Positions 1 to 11,452 are shown, counted from the first letter of the stretch. The stretch: DNA of 64,000 nucleotides from Nothopassalora personata (GCA_033816765.1 CM066291.1:3162001-3226000), one strand, 5' to 3'. Numbers and translations: made by a program. The notes: generated by a model not told the origin, from the letters alone.

Positions 1-388
1 GTTCTGGGAGCAGGGATATTGGGCGAGGACTGTGGCAAGCAAGGGCAAGTTGCAGATGTCGACGCTGGCGATGGGCGGTGAGGCGAGTTTTGGTGCAGTG
101 ATTGAGCAGGCTTGGTCGCCGTATGTGGAGGACTTGGAGGCTGATGTGATTCCGAAGGCTGGACATTGGATGGTGAGTTTCAAAAGATGCGGGACAGCTT
201 AAACTACTCTGATCAGAACTTCGTAGGGCGAGGAGAATCCTGTCTGGACCGCGAACAGGGTATTGAGGTTTCTCGGGAATGCATCCTCCGTTCCTAGCGT
301 GAAGCTATCGTGGTTGGAGGACACGATTACCATATTTGGGAACCTCGAAGGAGCCATGTTGACTCCTGGTACGAACGGCACGCGTTAG
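1..388 (+). CDS. Epoxide hydrolase-like alpha/beta hydrolase, C-terminal part (5' end outside window)
   Basis: Two exons are visible, 1-172 and 227-388, reading in the frame that starts at base 2. The intron at 173-226 has donor GTGAGT and acceptor CGTAG, and phase is preserved. The last 110 residues show the typical end of an alpha/beta hydrolase: an ARTVASKGKL segment, then LAMGGEASFG, then the catalytic-histidine motif PKAGHWM just before the intron, and EENPVWTANRVLRFLG after it. In this family the histidine completes a Ser/Asp/His-type triad, but the nucleophile and acid lie outside the window. The best match from memory is soluble epoxide hydrolases, which open epoxides with water; a dehalogenase or another hydrolase is possible. 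The stop is TAG at 386-388. Confidence 0.8.
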
Positions 389-1071
389 CCGTGCTAGATG
401 TTGGAGAAGAGAGCGAGGGGAGCTTCACGCGATCATGACTGGTGCTGGGGCGCTGATAACAAGTCCGACCGTTCTAGCTATCTTTCGACCTGGATTATCT
501 TATAAACGTCATCCTGCGACCTGGGCGTACGAAGATCGCATGTATTGCGGTGTCCAGTGGTATTCCTGATATAAAGGGGCTGTCGTTGGCCTGGATGTTA
601 CCATATATCGGCCAGACTCGATCATACGCCATGTCTGAGACGTCAATACCCGGTACCTCTAGTTTCAGTCGCACCTGGTAAGAACGTTGGTTGGTGCTGA
701 TATGCCTGCTCTTACCAGCAAAGGAAAAATGACAGTGCAGCACTCCATCTGTTCCGCACTGGGCAGATAGCCTGGACCAGTATATGGGATGACCGACAGG
801 AGCACGCAGATCCAACGCCCAGGGTGGAAGTCCTAACAAAGCCAGTTCAGCCCCGTATTGACAGCGGACCCACTACTTAAGTATAATCGCAAAGTCGCCA
901 GTGCGGATCAGATAGTCCGCAAGTCGCAAGCTGATAAGTCCGCGACACAGTCGCACAGAATCGAGCCAGACTCCGCCACCGGACGGCGCTGAGAAAGAGC
1001 GGTACTTTCACATACGCCCAAATCTAAACAGGGTATCACTACACCACCTCGCCCTTTCACCCTCCCCTGCA
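389..1071. other. Intergenic spacer between two convergent genes
   Basis: I recognise no gene here. A 114-codon frame on the minus strand (495-839) resembles no family I know and may be chance or a gene fragment. Base composition matches the flanking genes and there is no RIP signature. The spacer lies between the stop of the plus-strand hydrolase and the stop of the minus-strand acetyltransferase, so it holds both 3' ends. Confidence 0.5.
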
Positions 1072-4000
1072 TCATCTCTTGTGTTTCTTCCCACTGTTCT
1101 CCCCCAATCTCTCCGCCTCCTTCTGCACCTTCGCCAACTCACCCTCGCCCGCCTTCCTCTTCTTCCCCGTCTTTACACTAACAGTAGCACCACTCGCCTT
1201 CTCGCCCTTCTTCTTCACCTGCTGCTCCGCAGCCTCCCAGTCCGCACCGCCATTTTGCAGCGCATACTTCTCCAGTGGCAGGGAGTCAATCATAGCTCTA
1301 TTCCGCTTCCTCTCTTCCTCGTCAAATTCATCGGCGCCTTCTCTCAGGTCAGCGGCGAGAGCAGCGCCAGCGTCCGCATCAACGCCGTTCTCGCGGAGTT
1401 CGTCTGGTGCGGTGCCAGGTTGGCTCGCGGGCATGGTCTTCTCGATCGCGCCTTCTTCAAGTTGACGGAAGTGGGTGCTGACTTTGCGGATCACTTTGAC
1501 GAACATGGCGAGGAGTTGGGAGACGTTCAGGTTCAGCTCCTTTTCCAGGTCTTCAATCACTTTTCGTTGCAGGCCGATGGCGCAGAGAAGCGCTTTCTGC
1601 ACACCGCTCAGCTGAATACCGTTATCGTCGCGCATGCGGCCAGTAAAATAGAGCTGTGCTATGCTTGGCATGAGATCGAGAATGACGTGGTAGTCGAGCA
1701 TGTTGTTGGCGTAGGAGTCTAGTCGCTTCAGGTCGAAGGGTGTAAATTGTATATCGAGGTCTTGCTTCTTCATGCCGGACACTTTGTTGGAGTCGTCTAG
1801 GAGGGCGATGCCCTTGTTGGCTGACTCGTCGAGAGCAAGAGCTTGCACTGCACCAAATGAGCGGAATTGGTAGCTGAGGAGAGAAAGGAATCGCTTGTGG
1901 AAGTCCTTCGCGTACGCGCCGAGCCAGCTTGGATCGCTTGCGCCTGTCTCCAGAGTTCGAAGCATAACGCAAGAGTGTTCGCCGGTCAGCTCGTTGGCAG
2001 TCTGTCGAAGATAGACAGGCACAAATCCAGAGCGCTTCCAAAACTTGTGCAGGTCTGAAGTCAGGCCATAGCTGACACCAAGATAGTCGAGAGCTGCCGG
2101 CTTGCGTTGCGACAGTCTGGCGAAGAGTGGTGGCATTGCTCTTATGTCACGAACTTTAATGTTGTCGGTTTGGAGTGAGCTTTGCTCAAGTTCAGCGTCT
2201 GTCACCCGCATCATCTCTGCTTCGTGGGCTGCTGTAACATCCTCTGACTCGGACAAGTCCACGTGCTTGCCTTCGTAAAACTCGGTCAGAAGCTGCATCG
2301 CCCTTGAACCATATCCCATGCCGCTAAAATCAGGGTTGGTCGCTATTCGGACAACTCGTGCGCCGCTTAATCCAGCAAAGTCCGAGTCTTGGAATTGTTG
2401 AGACACAAGCCAAGGGATGAGATCACCTCCCGCTCTTTGCCCTCTCGAAAGACTGTTCAGAACGCTCTCACGGCTGATCTGTCCCTCGAGTGCCACTTGC
2501 AGCACACAGAGGATCTCAGGAAGCTGATTTGCATCATCTGATGTAGGTGGCACCAGAACGAAGAGCTGGTGTGCTGGAGCATCTGACATGAGTTGCAGGT
2601 CATTGGGTGTGTTCTTGTAATGCGATGCAACATATAGTGCCATCATCCTTTGCAGGAACTTCTCACTGACTTGGTGGAAGGAGAATAGTGTGTCTCTGTT
2701 TACTTGCAGCAGCTCGCATTGCGAAGGGTGAGGTGTGCCGTGGATGTTGTTCTTCTGCGGTAATGTCGCATCAAGACATAGCAGCTTGTTCAACCACTTC
2801 TCGACGCCATCGCCTTGTGCGTATCGGATCGGTTCCTCAAGTGTAATCTCTCGCAGGGATCTCGACGAGCGAGGAGTGTAGTCATTGCCACCTTTCGAAT
2901 CATTCTTTCGATCTGCCACTTTTTCATCTGCCTTTGGTCTCGAAGTGCCCCGTGATTGATCTCGTAGCTGTTGTATAAGCTTAAGCGAGAGTGATCGTCC
3001 GGTGCCTTCGTATCCGTTGATCGTTGATGCCATGAAGACCAGGTACGGTCCCATCAGCTTTCGCACCAGTGGGAGAGGTATCGCTGCAGCTTCATCGATG
3101 ACCAGGAGCTCAGCATGTCCCAAAGTGTATGCATCTTGAGGTTGGATGTACTGAATCGTCTGCCGGTGTTGCCTGTGTACGTTGACTCGTACGATGGCCT
3201 TATTGAAATCTGGGTTTGTGGACTGTATGATGGTGTAGTCGGAATGGTCGAGATATCCTAGCGCATCGAAGCCCTTGAACACGAACTCGAAGAGTGTCTT
3301 CAGGTTCTCTGGTGAGGGTGATGTGATGAAGATGTTGCTGTAGCCATGCGCAATTGCCGCTGCAACGGCCACCCCAAGAGCGGCCGATTTACCTCGTCCA
3401 CGACCTGCTGTGAGCGTCACTGTGCTGGCCAGAGTCTTCTCAGCTATTGCGTCCACAAACGTGAGCAGCGCTTTGGCCTGATCTACTGTCTTTGCGAGCT
3501 TGACCAGATCGCCCACAGGTTTTGTATCCTCCAGATCGTCTTTTATCGTCTCAAGCTCTTTGCGCGATACAGCCTTTTCTCCCTCCTCTGCCTCCTCTAA
3601 CGGCATCTCAACAACGTTCTTGCCTCCACTGATCGGCAGTACATTCATCTCATCGTCCACGACCAAACAGCTCTCGCAACTTCCCAGACTCAACAGAAAT
3701 CTCTCATTGAACCTCGCGACCACATCATCATGTGCCTCTGTTCGATACCTCGAGTGAATGTCCATGCTCATTGTGTATAGCTGCTTGAGACTGGTCATGC
3801 CCTTCAACAACAAAATCACAAGACCTCCTCCCTCCACCGTCTCTACTGTCCTCGCCAGCAGATTTGGCGTCAAAGCTTCAAAGTCCTGCAATATGCACAT
3901 GCCATATGTGTTGCCCAAGATCTTCTCCGTCTCTTTGTAGTAGACATATCTGATGTTCTGTGTGCTGACGAACAGCTCGAAGGGATCTTCCGTATCTGCG

Positions 4001-4260
4001 TCTCTGATTCCTCTCTTCACTTCCTTCTTGATTTTCTTTTCGCGCTTCTTGCGATGTGATGTAAAGCCTAGTAATTTGTTCTTGTACGCCCATAGCACCG
4101 ACTTGTTGAGCTTGATGTCAAGATTGAGAAGAATGTGATATAGGTTGACTATGACGTCCTTTTGTCTGTCTCCTACTATCACGAAGAAGGAGCGCTTCTT
4201 CTCGTTCATGCCGTTGCGGATCAGCGCTGGAATGCGCGCATCAATCGCCTTCTTTGGCAT
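1072..4260 (-). CDS. KRE33: RNA cytidine acetyltransferase Kre33/NAT10
   Basis: This is the 1,062-residue, intron-free orthologue of yeast Kre33 (1,056 aa) and human NAT10. The enzyme uses ATP and acetyl-CoA to make N4-acetylcytidine in 18S rRNA, and with an adaptor in some tRNAs; it acts in the nucleolus during small-subunit assembly. I chose the ATG at 4260 because the protein then opens MPKKAIDARIPALIRNG, matching the conserved start; the frame runs 14 codons further upstream without another ATG. Domains in order: the N-terminal TmcA-like region; a RecA-like helicase with Walker A GRGRGKSA (about 286-293) and Walker B LLVIDEAAAIP (about 385-395); a GNAT acetyl-CoA motif RIATNPDFSGMGYGSRA (about 637-653); a C-terminal RNA-binding region; and a lysine-rich tail ending KKHKR that suits nucleolar targeting. 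No defects are seen. It diverges from the GT90 gene across a 672-bp spacer. Confidence 0.97.
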   Translation of the reverse strand: MPKKAIDARIPALIRNGMNEKKRSFFVIVGDRQKDVIVNLYHILLNLDIKLNKSVLWAYKNKLLGFTSHRKKREKKIKKEVKRGIRDADTEDPFELFVSTQNIRYVYYKETEKILGNTYGMCILQDFEALTPNLLARTVETVEGGGLVILLLKGMTSLKQLYTMSMDIHSRYRTEAHDDVVARFNERFLLSLGSCESCLVVDDEMNVLPISGGKNVVEMPLEEAEEGEKAVSRKELETIKDDLEDTKPVGDLVKLAKTVDQAKALLTFVDAIAEKTLASTVTLTAGRGRGKSAALGVAVAAAIAHGYSNIFITSPSPENLKTLFEFVFKGFDALGYLDHSDYTIIQSTNPDFNKAIVRVNVHRQHRQTIQYIQPQDAYTLGHAELLVIDEAAAIPLPLVRKLMGPYLVFMASTINGYEGTGRSLSLKLIQQLRDQSRGTSRPKADEKVADRKNDSKGGNDYTPRSSRSLREITLEEPIRYAQGDGVEKWLNKLLCLDATLPQKNNIHGTPHPSQCELLQVNRDTLFSFHQVSEKFLQRMMALYVASHYKNTPNDLQLMSDAPAHQLFVLVPPTSDDANQLPEILCVLQVALEGQISRESVLNSLSRGQRAGGDLIPWLVSQQFQDSDFAGLSGARVVRIATNPDFSGMGYGSRAMQLLTEFYEGKHVDLSESEDVTAAHEAEMMRVTDAELEQSSLQTDNIKVRDIRAMPPLFARLSQRKPAALDYLGVSYGLTSDLHKFWKRSGFVPVYLRQTANELTGEHSCVMLRTLETGASDPSWLGAYAKDFHKRFLSLLSYQFRSFGAVQALALDESANKGIALLDDSNKVSGMKKQDLDIQFTPFDLKRLDSYANNMLDYHVILDLMPSIAQLYFTGRMRDDNGIQLSGVQKALLCAIGLQRKVIEDLEKELNLNVSQLLAMFVKVIRKVSTHFRQLEEGAIEKTMPASQPGTAPDELRENGVDADAGAALAADLREGADEFDEEERKRNRAMIDSLPLEKYALQNGGADWEAAEQQVKKKGEKASGATVSVKTGKKRKAGEGELAKVQKEAERLGENSGKKHKR

Positions 4261-4587
4261 GATGGCGGTGTGTGAAGCAAACTTGGGAGCAGTTGATAAC
4301 ACTTCCTATAAGCACAGGAGTATTTCGGGTAGTTGAAGAAGTAGTTTACTGTTGTCAAGCACTGGAAGGTATAGCTTCTCGATCGACGTTTGATGAGAAT
4401 CGTGGTGTAGCAGTAGTGTCCTTGTCGATTACTAATGCTGTTGAAGGGTGCTTTCCCGAAGGGTATGATCGCGAATTCCGAGCACTTCGTCGTCGCGGTA
4501 GGTCAGTTGCCGTCCACAAGTCAATGCGACAGCCTGATCGATATGCTCAAGTGAGTGGATATCTTCGACTTCCAGCAGAAAGTGCAG

Positions 4588-4920
4588 ATGGAAAAAAAGC
4601 CAACGGCGGCGCTACCCCAGACTTCGGACTTCGGCTATCGCTGGCACAAGTTCCGGCCCGAAAGCAAGACCCACAACCCGGTGCCTAAGCGAGCTCCGAT
4701 ACTGCAAAGGATTGCAACCACGAGAGGATGTACCTTTCCCTCTAATTCCACAACGACGACCCACGGCTTCTACGACCTGACACTGCGCGACCGCGAACAA
4801 CTTGACGCGCCTACGATCCACACTCTAGGGCGTCCTGGGCGAGTCGAGCAAGGATTGTTGCACCATCTGCATCACTTGGAACACAGCATTCACGCAGCAC
4901 AGTCAGATCCTTGTTTCTAG
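4588..4920 (+). CDS. Possible small hypothetical protein (110 aa)
   Basis: An ATG-initiated frame of 110 codons fills half of the spacer between the divergent KRE33 and GT90 genes and stops 12 bp before the GT90 start. It opens MEKKPTAALPQTSDFGYRWHK and is rich in His, Arg and Pro, with no signal peptide, membrane segment or motif I recognise. It could be a real small gene, an upstream frame on the GT90 transcript, or chance. An upstream ATG frame at 4465 ends at a TGA at 4552-4554 and cannot be joined to it with a normal-sized intron. Confidence 0.25.
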   Translation: MEKKPTAALPQTSDFGYRWHKFRPESKTHNPVPKRAPILQRIATTRGCTFPSNSTTTTHGFYDLTLRDREQLDAPTIHTLGRPGRVEQGLLHHLHHLEHSIHAAQSDPCF

Positions 4921-4932
4921 CATGCGCGATAC

Positions 4933-7900
4933 ATGAAACATGTTATGGACCACGCTAAGTGGCCCGCCATTTCTGGCTTCTTCATCGGAACATTTCTGGT
5001 GACGCGCGCTGTGCCCACCTCGTTCGCATTCGACAAGACGATACACACTTCGATCGCCACGCTCGCAACGTCTGGGGGAGCGGTCCTAGCAGCCAGCAAG
5101 TGGATTGCGAAAGGAGTCGATGCGAGTGATAGGCATGGACGATACGAGACGGTGCCGTTGAACGATGTGGGAGAGCCTCATGCCAGCAGGAAGGCGAGCC
5201 CTAGTGGAGATGAGGAAGAAGCGACAGGGGTGGGATACCCGAGCAGTCTGAGGAAGCTGAGGATATACTTCATCATCCTGGTGCTGGCACTGTGCCTGAG
5301 GGCAGAGATCTTGCGAGAAGTGGTACGCAATGTTCAATGCGCCAGGACGAGCTGGGCACCACTCCTGCCAATCGCATTCGCGCTCTGGGATTACTGGACT
5401 GTCCAAAGAAAGAGGCGAAGAAGACGAACTATAACGGAAAATGACGATGATGCTGGTGCTAGCCTCTATGATGCGCTGGAGCGAAGTGTCGTCAGTACAC
5501 CTTGCTCAGTCTTGGTTGCTGTCTCTTTGGTCTGTTTCGGAGGTATGCTGGCATTGCATTCCACTCGCATACCAGGATCTACTTACATTTGCGCCGCTGT
5601 TCTGCCATATGGATGGCTTGTGCCCCCATTGCAACGCCTCGGAAGTGCTCTGGACGTTGCAATCGTGTTCTGCATTGCACAGCTTGTGGTGGCGCATGGC
5701 GAGCGAGGAGCAAGGAATACGGCATCGAGATTTGCGTCCGTGGGTTATGCATTGCTCGTAAGTCATCATGCTGGTTTATGCGGACCACAGCTAACTCTCG
5801 ATGCAGTTTTCTGCCGCCATATTACTGACGATTGGTACTGTCTATTTCATTGTCCAAACAGAGGACCGGAACTGGATTACAACGATACCCCACCACTACA
5901 CCTGGAGTGTGGCGAAATTGAATTTCTATATTGCGTTGACGTTGGTCTGCGCGCTTTTGACAGTGAGTTGTTCAGTCCCTGGGAACGTAATGATCGCTGA
6001 CATTCTCAGCTTATACACATTGGATTGATGACAACGGCACTGCTGGCGACATTTACGTCGATGATGACCATCGCTACAACATCTGCATGGAGTAACGCCC
6101 ATCCATTTCCGCCATCACCAGTTGGCTTAGCATTTCTGGGCATATGCCTGACCATCTTGGGCTTCATGAGCTATGTCCATTTTGAGGCCGTTGGTGGCGA
6201 GCGCAGTTATAGCAGCACTGGGAGGCTGTTTCAGAGGGTACCTTCGATGTTCTACCTGACCTTGCTCATACTCTTCTTCACCTGGACTGGACTGTGGGCT
6301 TCGCATAGTACGACAGTGTCCTACCACCCAATCGACATGCTCATCTACGAGGCGCAAGGCCACCATCAAGCTTATCTCACCCAAACATCGGCAAGTAAGA
6401 GTCTGGGCGATGCTGTCAAAAACTACCAAGCTCGATATCAGAGACCACCACCGGCTGGCTTCCATCACTGGTACAAATATGCTACGGATCGCAATACCAC
6501 AGTCATCGACGACTTTGACAGCATTCATCGCGATCTTCTACCATTTTATGGACTCACGCCTCGAGAGATCCGGGACAGAACCTGGGAGCTCGTGGCCAAC
6601 CCACGGAACGATGTGGCTGGTATCAGCATCCGTGATGGGAAGGTGGATATCTCGTCGAATGTGGTACCGACTCATCAGTGGATGTTCGAAGGGGTACTGG
6701 AGATGGTGGGCAAATTTGCAAAGTGGCTACCAGATATGGATCTTGCTTTCAACCTCAACGATGAGTGCCGAATCAACGCACCTTTCGAGAACCTCAAACC
6801 ATTGCGTGAGGCTGGTGAGTACTGGGGTAGAATCACTGATGGCAAGCGCAAAGTGCAATCGTTCAGCACTGATCGAGCACAACACTGGTTCCCAATACCT
6901 GCGGAGCCTGAAGAGATGACGCCACTGAAGGAGATGTCCTGGCAATATACCTTTCATCGAACAGGTAACAATGGTTGTCCCCCTAGTTCACCGGCTCGAA
7001 CGCAGCGATTGTGGGACAAAGGCAGTCTATGCACTTCTTGTGCCGCACCACAGTCCCTTGGCGCCTTCCTCGCGAACTGGACTGTCGCAGCAGACATCTG
7101 CCATCAACCGGACTTGGCAGACCTCCACGGCCTCTATATGTCCCCAGCAGCCTTCAAAATCAGCCATGAGCTCTATCCGGTCTTCTCTCAATCGAAAGCC
7201 CACGGCTTTAACGACATTCTCTACCCTTCCGCCTGGAACTATCTCGACAAAGTCAAATACGAACCCAACGATGACCATCCCGACAAACCCTTCCCCGAGA
7301 AGGAAAACACTCTCTTCTGGCGCGGCGCAACCTCCGAAGGCGTCTCTTCAGGTCGCGGTCAATGGCAAGGCATGGCACGACAGCGCTTCATCCACCTCGC
7401 CAACAACATCAACAACACTTCTCCACCTCAATCTCTTCTCCTACCCATCAACGATGATGGCAGCAAACTCTCCTACCAGAATTTACCCATTACCAAACTC
7501 TCAGAACTCCTCCCTACAGACGTTCACATCGTCGATAGCATCGCCCGCTGCGCCGGGCCCGACTGCGAGAACCAAGCCCTCGAATTCGCTCCCTTAGTGC
7601 AACCAATTGACTTTCAGTATCACTGGAACTACAAATACCTCCTCGACCTCGATGGGGCAGGCTTCAGCGGACGTTTCCTCCCCTTTCTCCAATCCAAGTC
7701 TCTTCCCTTCAAAGCTGCCCTCTTCCGCGAATGGTGGGATGACCGCCTGACGCCATGGCTTCACTTCGTACCCTTGGACATTCGCGGACAGGGCTTCTGG
7801 GCTACGCTGGCGTACTTCCACGGTATAGACGGTATTCTCGAGGGACGGGAAGGAAAGCCTGGGGCAGTGGAGGCAAAGATCGATGCGCATGCGAGGAATG

Positions 7901-8067
7901 CTGAGAGGATTGCGATGGAGGGGAGGAAGTGGGCGGCAAGGGTGCTGAGGAAGGAGGATATGGAGATTTATTTCTTCAGATTGTTGTTGGAGTGGGGACG
8001 CTTGACGGATGAGAATCGGGATGAGATTGGGTTTGAGATGAATATTGATGGGAGTGTGCCGGATTGA
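4933..8067 (+). CDS. Membrane glycosyltransferase, family GT90 (CAP10-like)
   Basis: Three exons, 4933-5757, 5807-5962 and 6010-8067, give 1,012 residues. Both introns (49 and 47 bp) are phase 0 with GT-AG ends and extend the frame across in-frame stops. The N-terminal third holds about nine hydrophobic segments, including FIIGTFLV-like, IYFIILVLALCL, AAILLTIGTVYFIV, LNFYIALTLVCALL and FYLTLLILFFTW. The C-terminal catalytic region shows CAP10/GT90 landmarks: NLNDECRIN, FWRGATSEG (near 763) and YLLDLDGAGFSGRF (near 870), followed by a WWDDRLTPW segment. Family members transfer xylose or glucose to glycans in the secretory pathway; Cryptococcus Cap10/Cxt1 are the known fungal examples. Substrate cannot be told from the sequence. 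A GT and an AG at 6965 and 7005 could suggest a third intron, but the frame is continuous and coding there. Confidence 0.9.
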
Positions 8068-8273
8068 GTCGTGGAACCATGACTATGAGGACATGAGATG
8101 TACGATGCGAATGCGAGGTGGTTATTGTCGATCATGTACAAAGCCATGATGCCTACTCTATCCAGACTCGTCTCGTCAGCCTCATCTTCGTTCCACTCCA
8201 GTACAGCTCATGCCTATGACACAGCCAATCGCCACCGTCCAGACCCACCACTCTCATACCTCTGCCAGAACCG

Positions 8274-8985
8274 TTAGCAAATTCCCAAAAGCGAGCTCAT
8301 CATGAACATACCGAATCCGTCCGTGCTCAGGACTCGTCGAACAGCGGCCTCGTTGCTGTTTGTCCTGCGATCGCTCACAAAATTATAAGTCTCTGTGTTC
8401 GTCAGTTCCTGCTTGATACCCTCGCGGAAGCACTGCGAAACAAGTGCTGGGTATGACACAGGCTTTGACCGTGTGCTCCTAGCAGTATTTTTCCTGCCAG
8501 TGCCGGAAGGTACGATAACGTCTCCAGCATTTTGTGAAGACTCTTGCTCAGCGTCGTCGTCCAACGCCTCAGCTTCATCAATGACCAGGGTCCCTCCGAT
8601 CCTCTTCTCAACGCGATCGCACTCAGGCAAGAATTCTCCATCAATTCTGTCGACATAGCCTGCGGCAGCGCTGATCTAAAGCTTTCTTGCCGCTCTGAAG
8701 TGCTGTCGTGCTATATCGACCAGCGCGGCGTCTCGAGTCGCAGTCGCGTAACTGACTGTTGCTCTAGCGCGCAGCTGGCGGAATTGAGCTTTCCGCCTTT
8801 GCGACAAGCTGGGGTTTTGCGATCAGTCTGTCACATGCGGACATGATGTCGTTCATCATGATGGATGTTGCGTCGGGTAGAAGGGCGTTTACCATCTCTT
8901 TGTAGAGCGAGTTCAGTCCTGGCCATTCAGGGGCTGTGTGCTGCTGTGCGCGAAGTGAGACGGTGTTAGTAGAGGGATCTGACAT
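8274..8985 (-). pseudogene. Unrecognised gene, spliced or broken
   Basis: Coding-like sequence starts at an ATG at 8985 (MSDPSTNTVSLRAQQH) and runs 73 codons to a TAG at 8764. Another frame continues from about 8770 to the stop at 8274 with a single TAG near 8674. The downstream part contains GGTLVIDEAEALDDD, which resembles a Walker B strand, but there is no Walker A in front, so I do not assign an ATPase role. The pieces can only be joined by an intron or a frameshift, and I see no convincing consensus donor before the first TAG. Either a spliced gene with weak signals or a decaying pseudogene fits. It lies between the 3' end of GT90 and the 3' end of the SDR gene. Confidence 0.35.
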
Positions 8986-9220
8986 CGGGCCCTGTGGCTG
9001 TTATGGGTGTAGGTTTTGGTATGATTCCACTTGAGTGAGTTATATTGTGACGAGACAATGTTTGCTGTGACATGCGATAAAGAAGAAGCCAGAAAGCTAC
9101 GTTCGCCGCTGTCCATGCTGGTCTATCGTCTTCTCAGCATACCACAACACCATATTGAATACACTCCGCGCCTTGCGAGACAGCGATCCGACAGACGCAT
9201 TTTGCCATTGCCACTCTGCC

Positions 9221-10295
9221 TCATTTCATCTTCGTAGCACCACCATCAACCACGATATCCTGTCCTGTCACGAACCCGGCATTTACCAGATACTCCGCCG
9301 CATCAGCAATATCCTTCGGCCGTCCAGCACGATTCGCAGGATGATCATCCACATCCTGAGAAGTTTTCATATTAGCACAGGCGTCGTTGACCGTGGCGAC
9401 AGACCCTGTGGGTACTCTGCACGCATCGTGGTCGCTGCATTGAGCGTCACTTACCTTATCCTCATTCAACTGAGCCCATTCGAGACCTTTCTCATCGCCA
9501 TCCTTACTCTCATGCGCGACCTTGATACGGCCAGGTGCGATGAGATTCACACGAATTCCGTAGGGCTGGAGCGATATGCACATGCTATGCATGAGCCCGA
9601 GTTGGCCAGCTTTTGTGGAGGCGTAGCCTTCCTGGTTGGGGTCGGATTGGTAGGCGCGGAAAGAGCCGATGTGAATGATACACTGTGAGCATGTTAGACA
9701 GGGCTGACAGCTGGAACGAGCAGAGAGAGGACGCGGGGGAAGGGCAGACGAACAGGACCTGCATCACTGTCCGATGTGTCGTGGTTATTGATGGGAGCAT
9801 TGGCGCCAGCATCTTTCATGTAAGGCAGACAGGCCTGTGAGACAGCGAAGGGCGCTGTAAGGTTGGTCTCGACGTAGCTGTCAGGTATCGTCAGCATGCC
9901 CCCGTCAACCAATGTGACAGCGGTACTCACGCATGCCACTCCTCCATGGTCTCCTCCTCAAACATCGTCTTCCCATCTTTCCACTTCGGACTTGCAATCC
10001 CACCATTGTTAATAAGCACATGAATCTCGCCACCAAGAAACTCAGCCGCCTGCTTCACGTGCTTTCGAATATCCTGGACATCTCTGAGGTTGCAGATCGC
10101 TGAGCCAAGAGCTTTCGAGTCGGTGTACTTCTTCAGGTGTACGTTCGTAGTGTGGTTGAGCTCTTCTTCATCGATGTCGAAGACGAAGACGCGGTATCCT
10201 TTTTCGAGGAAGCGTCGTACCAGACAGCGTCCAATGCCTCTTGCTCCGCCACTGATCAGGGCGGTTTTGTTTTTGTTGCTTTCTGAATTTGCCAT
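9221..10295 (-). CDS. Short-chain dehydrogenase/reductase (SDR)
   Basis: Four exons (10295-9931, 9877-9754, 9682-9455, 9355-9221) encode 283 residues. Introns are 53, 71 and 99 bp; the second uses a weak donor GTTCGT, chosen because it restores the family sequence between AGP and CIIHIGSF. The protein is a classical Rossmann-fold NAD(P)H oxidoreductase: glycine motif SGGARGIG (15-22), an acidic FDID after strand 2 that often favours NAD, NNGG (96-99, a variant of NNAG), the active-site YASTK (182-186), and a C-terminal GFVTGQDIVVDGG. The segment AYQSDPNQEGYASTKAGQ marks a fungal SDR subgroup of unknown substrate. Its ATG lies only about 150 bp from the edge of the repeat island, so the promoter must be very short or lie in repeat DNA. 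Confidence 0.92.
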
Positions 10296-10443
10296 GGCGT
10301 TGTGCTTGTTGCGTTGTGTTCGGCAGCGTCTGATGTTTGGCTTGCCATCTCGTTCGCCATCCTGTCTTGACGAGGTACGTGGTGTTGACAGACTTTGGAC
10401 GTCATTGTGATTTCGTGCAACAATGATGATCGGCAGCAGGGGC

Positions 10444-10580
10444 TTACCTCAGCAAGCTTAGACGCTTCTCCTCGGCTCGGCACCCTTTAGCACGGTTTAG
10501 CACCGTTTAGCCAATCGGGTGATTCCGCCCTAGCGAGCCTTGGCGAAGCGTCTGAGATCGAATAGGGCGTGTTTTAGTGT
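10444..10580 (+). repeat. Left terminal inverted repeat of the repeat island
   Basis: The stretch starting TTACCTCAGCAAGCTTAGAC matches, in reverse complement, the end of the island at 46438-46558. Shared blocks include CTCAGC-AGCT, ACGCTTCT, AATCGGG, GCGAGCCTTGGCGAAGCGTC and AGGGC-GGTTTTA-TG, separated by a variable middle. Both copies are flanked by TA, as for a Tc1/mariner-type insertion. This copy keeps many CpA sites, whereas the right copy has lost several. It also contains a short GCAC-GTTTAGC tandem. Confidence 0.6.
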
Positions 10581-11022
10581 ACCTTATTTTAATACAGCCT
10601 TACTACTAGATTTTACGACGCGATAGTAACTTACTACTACCTCTAAACGAGCTCCTATAGATTTAAATAAGAGCGCCGATAGTAGAGATTACGAGGGTAT
10701 TAACATCGAGATTATACGGTAGCGCGTTATATACGAAGTATATCCTTAAATATAAAATCTAATATCGCCTACCTCGATCGAATATCGTCTACCGGCCGAG
10801 TATAGTACGCTATACCTCTATAACTACCTATATTTAATACGCTAGGGCAAATAAGCAAGATTTACCTATAGTAAAAGCCCTATACTATAGCGAGTTAGCG
10901 TATTAAGATGCGAAATAAGTCTTACCCGCGTACTACTTACGTCTATATCGTAGCTAGGCGCTAGCGAGGGCGTGTTAATATACTTAGAGAGAATCCGATA
11001 TAGAATCCGATATAATCCTCCT
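10581..11022. other. RIP-decayed interior of the outermost element
   Basis: Very TpA-rich sequence with almost no CpA. One plus-strand frame around 10670-10980 reads like protein once TAG is taken as lost Gln or Trp (for example EYRLPAEYSTLYLYNYLYLI), so it may be a remnant of a transposase or other element gene. I cannot assign a family. Confidence 0.3.
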
Positions 11023-11184
11023 TATTACGGGTAAACGACGTATATACTAAAGTTCTATAAGGTATATAATAAGTTCGATATAGAAGAAAGGGGAAGCTAA
11101 ACGCTATCCGAAGAAAAGGTATCGGATAGTAATCCGGACGTATAGGCGTAGCCTATACTAAGAAATAGGGGCCCGCCCCTTATA
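11023..11184 (-). repeat. G3 LTR (reverse), 3' LTR of the split remnant
   Basis: 162 bp, the same length as the LTRs at 30000 and 44709, and readily alignable to them in reverse complement (CGTTTACCC, TATATACTAAAG, GGGGCCCGCCCC blocks). The terminal TG has become TA. Confidence 0.85.
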
Positions 11185-11452
11185 CTACCCCCTATCCCCC
11201 CTTTACCGCCTCTAGCCCTAGTTCCGCCCGATAGGTACCGTCTATATACGTATTTACGCCGGTATCCCCTATTATCCTCTCCGGAGCCTATTATCCTAGC
11301 TATTTTTACGGCTTAGCGCTACTTTCTAATATTACTCCGTATTATCCTAACCTATTAATAGCGACGCTTATTATTAGACTTGTAATAGGAAGCGTCCGAG
11401 CTACTCTTCCTTATCATCTAGCCCCGCCGACGGTAAGGCGTAGTATTATTAC

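Noticed and set aside
4261..4302. Longer N-terminus for Kre33
   Set aside because: There is no ATG at 4302 (GTG). The conserved protein starts at MPKKAID, ATG 4260.
6965..7005. A third intron in the GT90 gene
   Set aside because: It would be 41 bp and break the frame; the unspliced reading continues with clear GT90 sequence.
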